Assembly (NCBI GenBank): GCA_016081115.2
Contig: JABTTQ020001745.1
Span: 620,001 to 684,000 of the forward strand
DNA from: Rehmannia glutinosa
Lineage: Eukaryota; Streptophyta; Magnoliopsida; Lamiales; Orobanchaceae
Length of the DNA stretch: 64,000 bases
Reading direction: 5' to 3'
Shown here piece after piece: positions 54,921-64,000 of the stretch. The notes beneath the pieces were generated by a model. The model worked only from the letters and a program-made list of their open reading frames with translations, was not told where the DNA came from and made no database searches. A program made the translations under genes and the position numbers. How positions within the stretch are numbered: the stretch's first letter is position 1; each line of letters begins with the position of its first letter.

Positions 54921-57035
54921 GAAGTTATACAACTTGAAAGCGAGTAATGGGTGGTCTGATAAGAGCTTTATAGAACTACTAACTCTTTTAAAAGATATGC
55001 TTCCAAATGATAATGTTTTTCTCGATCGAACGTACGAGGCTAAAAGAATGTTGTCCTCTATTAGCATGAGTTACAAGAAGATACATGCTTGTCCAAATGA
55101 TTGTATTCTTTTTCGAAATGAACATGCATCGTTAAAAATGTGTCCTAAGTGTAATTCTTCACGATATAAAAAGAAAGAATCAGCTCCAGCGAAGGTGGTG
55201 TGGTATTTTCCTATAATACCAAGATTTAGGCGCATGTTTCATAGTATGGAAGGTGCAAAGCACTTAACATGGCATGCACATGGAAGCATTACAGATGGAA
55301 ATATTTGATACCCTGCAGATTCTCCTCAGTGGATGAAAATTGACCACAATTATCCCGATTTTGGTAAAGAAGCAAGAAACCTACATCTTGAATTATCCAC
55401 TGATGGGATGAACCCGCATGGTTTGCAAACTCCCACAGTACATGGCCGATGATAATGATTATCTATAATCTACCACCATGGCTTTGCATGAAACAGAAGT
55501 TCATGATGTTATCTTTGTTAATTTTGGGTCCTAAACAACCAGGGAACGATATAGACATATACTTGGCACCGTTGAATGAATATTTGAAACGTATGTGGGA
55601 GATAGGCGTAGAGGTGTACGATGGTTATAAGAAAGAGATTTTCAACTTGAGGGCAATGGTGTTTGGAACAATTAATGATTTTTTGGCATACGGTAATCTA
55701 TTGGGATACAATATCAAAGGAAAATGTGCATGCCCTATATGTGAGGATAATACTCATTGGATATGATTGGAACATGGTATGAAAATTATCTTTCTCGGCT
55801 ATTGTAGATTTTTACCCTTGAATCATTGTTATCGAGGTTGGAGAAAAGCTTTTAATGGGACATCAGAAGAAGACATAACTCCGATGCCATTGACTGGTGA
55901 CCCACTATTTCAAAAGGTAAAGGATCTAAGAATTAAATTTGGTAAGCCTTTTGCGGGAGAGCTAGTCACTAGTGGGTGGAAAAAATGCTCGATTTTCTTT
56001 GAATTACTGTATTGGAAGTTATTGTATGTAAGACATTTTGTTGATGTCATGCTTATCGAGAAGAATGTTTGTGATAGTGTCATTGGTACACTGATTAATA
56101 TGTCTGGAAAGTCTAAGGATGACATCAAAGTGAGGTTGGACTTAGTCAGTATGGGAATAAGAATAAAATTGGGACCGATATCTAAGGATGGCATCAAAGT
56201 GAGGTTGGACTTAGTCAGTATGGGAATAAGAACAAAATTGGGACCGATAAAGAAGGGTAAACGTTAATATCTCCCTGTTGCAACTCATACTCTAAGTAGA
56301 AAAGAAAAATTGCTTTTTGTAAATTTCTTCATGAAGTTAAAGCTCTGGAGGGATACTCTTCAAATATTACGAGGTTGGTATCAATGAAAGACCTCAAGCT
56401 AAAAGAGTAAAAGTCTCACGATTCACATGTTCCAATGGAGCACTTGTTACCAATTGCTATACTCTCCATTTTTCCTGAAAAGGTACGGTGGACCATAACT
56501 AAACTGTGTTATTTCTTCAAGGCGATTTGCATCAAGGTAATCGACCCTGGGAAATTACCAACTTTGCAGAAATAAATTGTTGTCACTTTGTATGAACTTG
56601 AGATGTATTTTCCACCTTCATTTTTTTACATAATGGTTCATCTAACAATTCACTTGGTTAAAGAGACCCAATTATGTGGCCCATCTTATATGAGACGGAT
56701 GTACCCGGTTGAATGTTACATGAAGATATTAAAAGGGCACGTGAAGATCAAAGTCGACCAGAGGGTAGTATTGTTGAACGGTATATAATCGAAGAAGTTG
56801 TTGAATTTTGTGCTGGATACCTCTCTAATGTAGAATCAATGGGCGTCCGAAGTCACGACACGCCGGAAGAACAACATGAGAAGGAACTATTGGAAATAAA
56901 ATAGTGGTAATACAAAGAACAGAATGGGAGCAGACACACTTGTATGTCTTACATAATGCCGATGGGATAGAGCCTTATGTTCAAAGACACAAAAACATAC
57001 TTAAAAGTGTACACACTAATAAAAATGAATCATGG
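54921..57035 (+). pseudogene. CACTA TNP2-type transposase, central and C-terminal part
   Basis: Continues the exon cut by Copia E. LYNLKASNGWSDKSFIELL, IHACPNDCILFRNEH and WYFPIIPRFRRMF are hallmark blocks of TNP2 (Transposase_21). A TGA at 55306 stands before YPADSPQW. Then LSTDGMNP, YNLPPWLCMKQKF, GPKQPGNDIDIYLAPLNEYL and RAMVFGTINDFLAYGNLLGY follow, a second TGA at 55764, and KAFNG plus LTGDPLFQKV. A 69-bp unit is tandemly duplicated at 56112-56249. The DUF4218 part (YELEMYFPPSFFYIMVHLTI, YPVECYMK, RPEGSIVERYIIEE) spans about 56588-56900 in two frames, and HLYVLHNADGIEPYVQRH ends near 57000. Confidence 0.92.
56112..56249 (+). repeat. In-frame tandem duplication of 69 bp in the transposase
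   Basis: Copies 56112-56180 and 56181-56249 differ at only two bases (GATGAC/GATGGC and AGAATA/AGAACA). Each encodes 23 residues containing VRLDLVSMGIR. It keeps the frame. Confidence 0.95.
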
Positions 57036-57043
57036 ATAACTAG

Positions 57044-57301
57044 CAGGGATCGGATCCAGAAATTTTCTACGAGGGGAGCACAAAATAAACACGATAATAA
57101 ACTATCAAAAGTAATTAATAGGGCACATTTTGCTTTCTTTTAACCTAATTACTATATATTATTTAATAAATAATAATAAATTATGAAAAAGAATAAAAAA
57201 AAAAAGCTTTTAAAAAAAGAAAAACGCTATTAGGAAAAAATGAAAAATAATAAAAACTATGGGGGCACGTGCCCCCATAGGTGGAAGTGCATCCGTGTTT
57301 G
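57044..57301. mobile_element. hAT-like element inserted in the transposase coding region
   Basis: Starts CAGGGATCGGATCC and ends with the inverse of CAAACACGGATGCAC. The 8-bp duplication ATAACTAG flanks it (57036-57043, 57302-57309). Ignoring it and one duplication copy, the host frame reads ...SWITREHNRNFSW..., which fits TNP2. A palindrome GGGGGCACGTGCCCCC lies at 57261-57276. Confidence 0.82.
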
Positions 57302-57890
57302 ATAACTAGAGAACACAATCGAAACTTTTCCTGGGCTGAAAGATCACATTTTTGCAGAGTTGGCAATAAATTCTACTTCATTTTATGAAAGATATGAAGT
57401 GGTTAGCAAATGATCCAAGTATACACGTCTTTTCTTACAATGGTTACATGATCAATGGCTACACATTTTATACAAAGGAACAAGATGACCAAAGTACTAT
57501 GCAAAATAGCGGTGTCACTTTGATAGTTGAATCAATGCATATCTCAAGTGCAAGATAGAATGCCCACGTACGCAAATACATCTTATTTTGGAGTAATTGA
57601 GCGTATATGGGAGCTAAATTACAAAAATTTCGGGTTCCTGACAACAACAATGGAATTCGAGTTGATAAGGCAGGGTTATGCAAATGGACCTTAATAGAGT
57701 GGGGTGCAAAGACAAGCCCTTTATCTTAGCATCACAAGCTCAACAAGTGTTCTATGTCACTGATCCGACTGATATAAAATGGTCTATTTTATTATTGACC
57801 AATAAAATAATTAATCATCACAATGAAAATCATGAAGGGGAGAATCTAAACACCGATGATGATACTTACGCAGATAGATCATAATTGTCC
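57302..57890 (+). pseudogene. CACTA transposase, DUF4216-like C-terminal part
   Basis: After REHNRNFSW the plus strand continues with MKWLANDPSIHVFSYNGYMI, NGYTFYTKEQDDQS and NSGVTLIVESMH. After stops and frame changes it reads NNNGIRVDK and VGCKDKPFILASQAQQVFYV (57690-57760). These match the DUF4216 domain found after DUF4218 in plant CACTA transposases. The last open part (to 57884) ends in an acidic tail. Confidence 0.85.
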
Positions 57891-58275
57891 ATCAGTTATC
57901 CGACCATAGATTATATCATGTATATGAGAGATGATCATGATGAGGGAATTGGATGAATGAGTCATTTCATGTCAATAAATAAAAGACAGAAAAGTCTAAA
58001 TTCGACTAAAAAGAGAAAAAAAGGATGACTTAAACAATAGGTAAATGGATGACATCATTTTATATTTTCAAATATTTCATTTTGTTAAGTATTTAGCACA
58101 TTATTGAATATATGCCTCGTTGAATGTCTCCATTTTGTTATGTATTTCATATTAGGTAAAGTGATTTACACTTTTTTACTTAAACATGATTTTCTTTTTT
58201 TGCTTCTAAATGCTTTTTAATTTTTCATAATAAATTATATTCTCCTCAATATTTACCCTTTTTTGTTACAGGTAA
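57891..58275. other. Spacer between the two CACTA genes
   Basis: AT-rich. A possible splice acceptor TTACAG ends at 58271, just before the next ATG. No gene seen. Confidence 0.45.
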
Positions 58276-59340
58276 ATGAAAGCATCTGGTGGTGATCACG
58301 ATCCTGATTATGATGAGGATGGTGAGAAAGAAGATGAGGATGAAGCTATACATGGGATACGAGCGGTTCTTATGAGGAAAATCATTCGTGCTCGAAATAA
58401 AAGAATAAAATTTCAAGTAAAGTAAATGTTTCCTCATTTGAAATCTAAATTGATAATGGATGACTTATAAATGATATTTGCTATTTCTTGTTCTATTAGG
58501 TTCACTGGAATGATTATGATCAACCGATTGATCCTAATGGCTCGTTGTTCTACAACTACATTAGTGTCGTTCCTCGTGAAAAATATATTCCAATTATTAT
58601 CGATAATTGGAGAAATAAGGATATGTGTGTACTTAAAAATCTTATATTGAAAATTGTTGAGGTAGTATATTAGTGATTGGTTCCAATATTTATTATATGG
58701 TTTTCTTATGTTAACTAAAGTAACATTTTTGTCGTCATTTTGCTTTTATTGCAGGAGTCTTTTATAATTGGTAACGAGAAAAAACACATCAACTATGTAT
58801 TGATGGAAGCGGGTAAGTTGCATAGAACTTTCACACACAATTTGACACGTGCGTTTGTAAGGGATTCTAAGGGAAATATAAATAGACATCCTCTCATTGC
58901 GATATGCACGATTCATAATCGAGGAATAATGGAAAAATTTTGTCGAAAAATGTCTTTGGCATATCTTTTCAGGTAGTCGTAATAATAGTAATTAAGTTTT
59001 GTTCTCCTTTATTACTTTTTAACTTTCCGATATGATTAATATCTATGATATATGATCTAAGCAAAAAAATATAGCCAAAGAGCATCAAACCCAAAGTATC
59101 CATATAAGGCCTCACGCATGGAGTACGCGCGCCTTGAGCACTACACAAAAAAAACATGTCTTTTTTTTTCTAATGACTTTACGCAAAATATTTTTTATTG
59201 TAATTATTGGATATATTGAGTATTATTGGCAAGATGATTATGTAGCTTCATTAATATATCATCTGAAAATGGCTTAAAGATTAGTTACTAATTTGGTTTT
59301 TTTGTTTGCTTAAATTAATTGCAAATAAATTAATTGAAAT

Positions 59341-59385
<45 letters not shown>

Positions 59386-60270
59386 GTAGTTATCATGTTA
59401 TTATTTATGTGTTGTACTATGAAAACTCCAATACAACTTATTAGAACAAACAGTGAAGAGTCTTTAATATGTTCTTAAATAGCATATTGTATTTAGTTGG
59501 TGCTTTAGTTAATAATTGGGTTGTTAGATTTGAATAAATAATTAGTCTTTCGGAGTTATTTGAAAAATATAATCATTAATTCATGGACTAATTAGTCTTT
59601 TGTGATCCTTTGGCCTCCGACTCAACATGTTTATAAGATTCCGATTTTGCTTTATTCAATCTATTTGCTAAAATTTGAATGTAAAATGTGGATACTTTAT
59701 TTTATGCCTATACATTTTTTCTATGGAATTTATTTTGATCTCAATATGTAGATAAAGAAATCAGGATCAAAGGTTAAAAACATTGAACATTACTAAGTAT
59801 GGAAGGCAGTCCACGCGAACAAAGATGGGGTGATTAAAAATGAAAATGTCCAAAAAGTTTGTGATGAATGTGTAAGTTTAATAACATTAAAATTCTAGTA
59901 ATATTAAATAAAAAAATATTTTATATTACATTTTTATGTGTGTTAGGAGAATCTATCACAGTTATCTCAAGAGGAAGTAGAATGGGGATGATGATTTGGA
60001 CATACTTTCTCGCGCAATAAATGCAACACAGTACCCTGGTCATGTTCGATGGATGGGATTTGGAGTCTCTCAAAGAGATTGCTTCCCACCTAAGAAGCAC
60101 CCCAAGCATGAGAACCTGGAGAGAAAGATGTTATGGTGAAGCTTAACGAAGTTAAAAGAGAGCTTCATGTGAGCAAGATGAAACAATATCACATATTCAC
60201 CTCTAGTGACAAAAATAGTTCCACCCGCATCATCGACAATATTCCTGAGATAGTTGAATTCTTTATTAAT
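58276..60270 (+). pseudogene. CACTA second gene, Transposase_24 (Ptta/En/Spm)-like
   Basis: Exons that fit with GT...AG borders and constant phase are 58276-58416, 58500-58661 and 58755-58972. They give an acidic start (DHDPDYDEDGEKEDEDE), then VHWNDYDQPIDPNGSLFYNY, ISVVPREKYIPIIIDNWRN and LHRTFTHNLTRAFVRDSKG. Beyond them, pieces such as WKAVHANKDGVIKNENVQ (59800-59870) and DDDLDILSRAINATQYPGHV (59984-60045) match the later part of the Transposase_24 family, but stops (for example TAA near 59793) break the frame. The product resembles the DNA-binding TNPA-type partner of the transposase. Confidence 0.7.
59341..59385. repeat. AC/AT compound microsatellite
   Basis: About eleven AC followed by about eleven AT repeats, inside an intron or spacer of the second CACTA gene. 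Confidence 0.93.
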
Positions 60271-60350
60271 TGAGTATTCATTATTCTATTTTTCTCATTA
60301 CATAATATCATGCATTTACAATTGTTTTAGGGGGTCTTATGTTGTAAGTT

Positions 60351-61410
60351 ATGAATATCAACCTGGCATATCATGTGGTTGGTAGTGGAAAAGTGTTCAA
60401 TCTTCCCGGTGATACAATACACACTAGACCGCTACCTATTAACGATGAAGAAGTGATAACAATGAGAGATGCAATATGTACTTTAGTGGCATGGCCAAAA
60501 AACCTCATAACTATAGGTGATGTGGTATGTCTAAACTATGATCTAAATTCTTTTGTATTTATTATACAGTACTATTTACGCTAACTGATAAAATTAACAA
60601 ACAAATTAGATTTCTGAAAAATTGAAAGATAATGTCGGTACAAAGTCGGGGAATACAAAGAAATCAGTTGTATCCCCAGCAAAAACCCGTGGAAAAGAAG
60701 GTATTCAGAATCCTTCTGTTGAAATTGGTATTGTGAGGTATACGCCGTATTGACCTATCCTAATGTACACGTTGATTTGTTCATGAGACCTTAAAATACA
60801 ACACATTTTGTAATCATGAAGAAATATATTTTTGGCAAATGATTTGAAGAGAGCATTGTTGTGGATGAAATAAATAATGTGCTTCAACATCATTGGATAG
60901 GTGTGTCTGGAATATGTGTATATACCAGATATTTTAATAAACTTTGAGTCGTTGAGATTCATAATGTAATGCCATATATATTTCTGTTATTACTAATTTG
61001 TTCGTATATTTTTATCGAAGATACTTGTACGAGAATTTTATGGTCCAAAATCAATCATCAAGGACGCTCTTCTTTTTATCTCCGCATGAAATTGACTTTG
61101 TACTTAAAAAGCAAGAACTAAGAAAATCTCTAGTTGATTTGCTCGTACAAAATAAAGTGAAGGATAAGTTGGTTCTTGTGCCATATAACATATCGTGAGA
61201 CCTTACTTCATACTATATATTAGTAGAGATAACTAATGAGTTCATTTAGAATTTTAACTGCAATTTAAATTTTTTTACTGGTCTAAATTTTAGAGAACAT
61301 TGGGTGTTGTTGGCTATCAATGTCAAAGTTGGGACAATATACTATTTAGATTCTATGCATGGCGATCCTATTAATCACCGAGATATGATGGACGTCTTCA
61401 TTGTGTAAAT
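60351..61410 (+). pseudogene. CACTA Ulp1-like (C48) cysteine peptidase gene, incomplete
   Basis: 60351-60530 encodes NLAYHVVGSGKVFNLPGD and MRDAICTLVAWPKNLI, like the domain before the peptidase in plant transposon Ulp1 proteins. 61000-61190 gives FFLSPHEIDF and KVKDKLVLVPYNIS. 61292-61408 gives EHWVLLAINVKVGTIYYLDS, holding the catalytic histidine (HW) and aspartate (LDS). The segment with the catalytic cysteine was not found after 61410. The peptidase family removes SUMO from proteins, and many plant CACTA and MULE elements carry it. Exon borders after 60530 are uncertain. Confidence 0.78.
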
Positions 61411-63030
61411 ACATATCCTTATTTGGCACTGTACATAGGTTGACGTATTTATTTTTATTTATTTTTTTGTGTTTATTTTTTACTTATGTGATTTTTTCCT
61501 CAAAGGTTTGACTTAATTAAAAAAGAGAGGAAAAAAACTCAATTATAAGTTGCACACTGCAGAGGAGGAATTTGTTAGGTAGTATAAGTGTCAACAGAGT
61601 ATCTGTATATATTTATTAAGTGTGGTCTTCATGCTAAATGTTCAGTTCCCACTTTTGTCAAGATATATTGCTGAGGATGAATCTATTTAGTTCCGTTTAA
61701 TATTCTTGTCTCTTTTTTCTTTTTTTTTCTTTGGTTTGTTTCTTGTGTGATTTTTTCGTTCTTTTTTGTCGTTATTCGGGCGTTACAGATTTTTCGAGCT
61801 CAAGTAGGAATGGTGGTATCCAAAAGTAAATCAAAGAGTATAAAATGGAAGAAAAGTAAAGTACTTTCGTGTATGATAATATAAATAAAATTTAACATAA
61901 AAAATATATACGCGTGTTGTTGGTTTTACTAGTGCCCTAAACAACACAATGACATGGATTGCGGGTACTATATTTTGAGATTCAAGAGGGACATAATTAC
62001 ATGTAATCAAATGACAATCCCATACGAGGTATATGGTTGGTTTTTTGAACATTCCCTGACAAAATTGAATAATATCTGCATCAGTTTTTGGGATTGATGA
62101 TAGTGTTTTTCTTTCCCCGGTCTATGTTCTTATGATAATTGTGGTGTAGCACATTGCTTCATGGGTTATTTTTTCATAAATCAGTTTTTCAAACACATAA
62201 TATTCATTGTTACCACATTAAAATTATGAAAAAATGATACATATATTCTAATATTTTGTTTTAGTATAATTATATATTTTGTAGTACTTCTCTGGGTACC
62301 AGTGCATTAGATATTCATAAGAGTAGATAAATGATATTGGGGAAGAATGGTCTCACTATGTTGCTAGTTTGTTTGGTAAATAGCACTGCATGAGGTGATC
62401 TTTCAATCTCGTTCTTTAATTTTAGTTGATTTTTTTTGTTATATCTTATGGTTTAAATTTCCTATTTTCATAAACCTTCTTGGATAGATGAGACTATGGA
62501 TAGATTATTAAACTTTATTATTATTTTCTATTTATCGGTTTATATTGTGTTTTGTATATGTTACAATATATGTATAATGATATTTTAAATTAGTACTTGT
62601 TACTTGTCTTATTTATTTTTATTTTTTTAAATACACATGCATGTGGTTCTTGATCTATCGAAGGTCGAGAAAATAGTTTCCAAGTGAATGGCACATATAA
62701 TGTTATTCGGTAGAAGCTACTTAGCATAACTCTTGTTCTAAAACTACCAGATAATTGCTTGAATTTTAAGACTTATTAGCTTTATTTTGGAAACGCGAGC
62801 TATTCTTATCACATTATATTGAGATACTTTTTTTTTAGTTTCAAGTGAATGATGGAGTGTTCAATATTATGATATTGTTAAAACAATATTTTAGGATAAG
62901 TTTTGTCTCTTTGTTTTTTAATTTTATGATTTATGAATTTTGTTGTCGCTCTTCTGTTGCATTTTATTTGCTCTTATTGATCACATGATTAAATGGTGGG
63001 AAACATAAGTTTGGCTGAATATTGAAAGCA
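61411..63030. other. CACTA 3' region without recognisable gene
   Basis: T-rich sequence after the peptidase remnant. I found neither the missing C-terminal peptidase part nor another repeat. Confidence 0.5.
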
Positions 63031-63339
63031 GAAAAATCATCATAAGATAACATTTCTTTTATGAAGAGTTATCTACAGAATACAAACATGGGATGACGCT
63101 TCTTCCCAAAACTGCTATCAATTTAATGTCAGATAACACTTCTTTTACGAAGTGCTATCTTATGAATACAAATATGGGATAGCTCGTCCTCCAAAAAGCG
63201 CTATTAAATATGCATCTCAGATAGCGCGTTATAAGCGCTATCTATGGGATAAGGCTTCAGATAACGATCGTTTCGATAGCACTTTGAAACGCTATCTAAA
63301 GGGCAAAAAAACGTCATATGAGTGCTTTTTGGTGTAGTT
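63031..63339. repeat. Right subterminal repeats and terminus of the CACTA element
   Basis: AGATAGCGCGTTATAAGCGC (63213-63232) and about ten relatives (AAAGCGCTATTA, GCTATCT, AACGCTATCTAAAG) in both orientations, ending in GTGCTTTTTGGTGTAGTT. They mirror the left end. Confidence 0.85.
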
Positions 63340-63425
63340 TTATGTTGTAATATTGTCTCAAAGTGATGTGAGAGTGAGACTCGTTCTACTTCAGACCTAA
63401 AAAATTAGTTTCTCATACTGTTGCT

Positions 63426-64000
63426 TGTTGGAGATTGCATCCATATCTTTTATTTGGGGAAAGATATTGGGGAACCTATTTTTTAGCATGCATCTTGGGG
63501 ATTGCATCTAATATGGTAAGATCCAATTTAAATAGGGATTGAGATATATCTTTTGATATATCTCCCTATATTATTAGTAGTAGAGATTATTAGATCTTTG
63601 TACGATATCAGAAATCTCTCTCCTACAATTTCTCTCTACGCTCTTTCTTGGAGCATCACCAAAGTTCTACAAGGGTTTAAGTTGTGTACAACCAAGTAAA
63701 TAACTCTAGTAGTTATTTACTCCAACTAGAAAGATGGTTCATGATCTTGTTCGTAGTTCAATCGATGCACGGTGTACGTTCGTGGTTCGTGGTTCAATCA
63801 AAGAAGGCTTGTAGATGGGCTTAATCCAAGTTCAAAAAGAAGGCTTGTAGATGGGCTTAATCCAAGTTCAAAAAGAAGGCTTGTAGATGGGTTTAATCCT
63901 GACTATATGGATCGACAATTTCACTGCAAATAGGAATATTCGATCCACACTTTATGTGCAAATATATGATTTATGTTTTGGCCCATATTTGCTAATAGTG
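63426..64000 (+). repeat. Possible LTR start, cut by the window end
   Basis: TGTTGGAGATTGCATCC is a common type of Copia LTR start. Promoter-like AT-rich sequence and a pyrimidine-rich stretch (63610-63655) follow. No partner LTR, primer site or coding region is in the window. Confidence 0.3.
63802..63909. repeat. 36-bp tandem repeat, three copies
   Basis: Units start at 63802, 63838 and 63874 with AGAAGGCTTGTAGATGGGCT. The first two are identical; the third diverges after about 27 bases. Confidence 0.93.

Larger units (their letters stand above)
40858..54925 (+). mobile_element. Copia LTR retrotransposon E (SIRE-type) inside the transposase exon
   Basis: About 14.1 kb on the plus strand. 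LTRs 40863-42398 and 53382-54920 are flanked by duplication GAAGT (40858-40862, 54921-54925). The primer site is separated by AG from the LTR, and the polypurine tract AAAAAGGGGGAAAT belongs to the SIRE type. Gag, protease, integrase, RT and RNase H come in order, followed by a 5-kb region with an env-like gene, also a SIRE hallmark. Every domain is broken by frameshifts. With one GAAGT copy removed, the host exon reads on as VLKLYNLK without loss. Confidence 0.93.
38620..63339 (+). mobile_element. CACTA (En/Spm) transposon, 24.7 kb, with nested insertions
   Basis: The left end AACTACGCCAGAAAA (38620-38634) and the inverse of the right end, AACTACACCAAAAAG (63325-63339), match as terminal inverted repeats. 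Both are flanked by TTA (38617-38619, 63340-63342), the 3-bp duplication typical of CACTA elements. Canonical ends read CACTA; here both start with A. Subterminal GATAGCGCTT repeats occur in both orientations at both ends. Inside are a TNP2-type transposase gene, a Transposase_24-like gene and a Ulp1-like peptidase gene, all on the plus strand and all damaged. Removing Copia E (about 14 kb) and the small hAT leaves about 10.4 kb, a normal size for an autonomous CACTA. Confidence 0.85.

Overview
The window is nuclear DNA of a flowering plant, most probably a eudicot. It is AT-rich, almost free of host genes and packed with plant transposable elements. The single host gene has five exons with plant splice sites. 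I cannot name the species.

Layout from left to right. 1-2440: end of a decayed Copia element (RNase H fragment, probable 3' LTR) plus an LTR scrap of the element B family. 2438-7452: Copia element A on the minus strand, with both LTRs and the 5-bp target duplication ACTTG. 8063-16076: a hAT-like element with 8-bp duplication AATATGAG, split by Copia element B (8374-15850, minus, duplication GTTTG). The LTRs of B carry an array of stem-loops with near-identical loops and changing stems. 16620-17576: a Mutator-like element with a 9-bp duplication. 17774-24460: Copia element D (plus, duplication TTCCT), heavily mutated and with a long repetitive leader. 24880-26617: two hAT-like elements. 27449-27585: a tRNA-derived SINE.

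28215-33006 holds the only recognisable host gene, a DUF1666-family protein on the plus strand. Its introns are loaded with small elements. Exon 2 carries a short insert with a pol III B-box motif at a frameshift, so the reading frame as assembled is broken. 33126-33643 is another hAT-like element. 34240-38590 holds retrotransposon remnants and simple repeats.

38620-63339 can be read as one 24.7-kb CACTA (En/Spm) transposon. Both ends start AACTAC and are flanked by TTA, and GATAGCGCTT-type subterminal repeats lie at each end. It carries a TNP2-type transposase, a second Transposase_24-like gene and a Ulp1-like (C48) peptidase gene, all damaged. A 14-kb SIRE-type Copia element (E, 40858-54925, duplication GAAGT) sits inside a transposase exon, and a 258-bp hAT-like element (57044-57301) sits further along in the same gene. 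Element E has gag, protease, integrase, reverse transcriptase and RNase H remnants and a long env-like region. The last 660 bases hold a possible LTR start and a 36-bp tandem repeat.

The nesting gives an order of events: hAT before B, and CACTA before E and before the inner hAT. Coordinates of element ends rest on matching direct repeats read by eye. Protein family names rest on recognised motifs, not on a database search.
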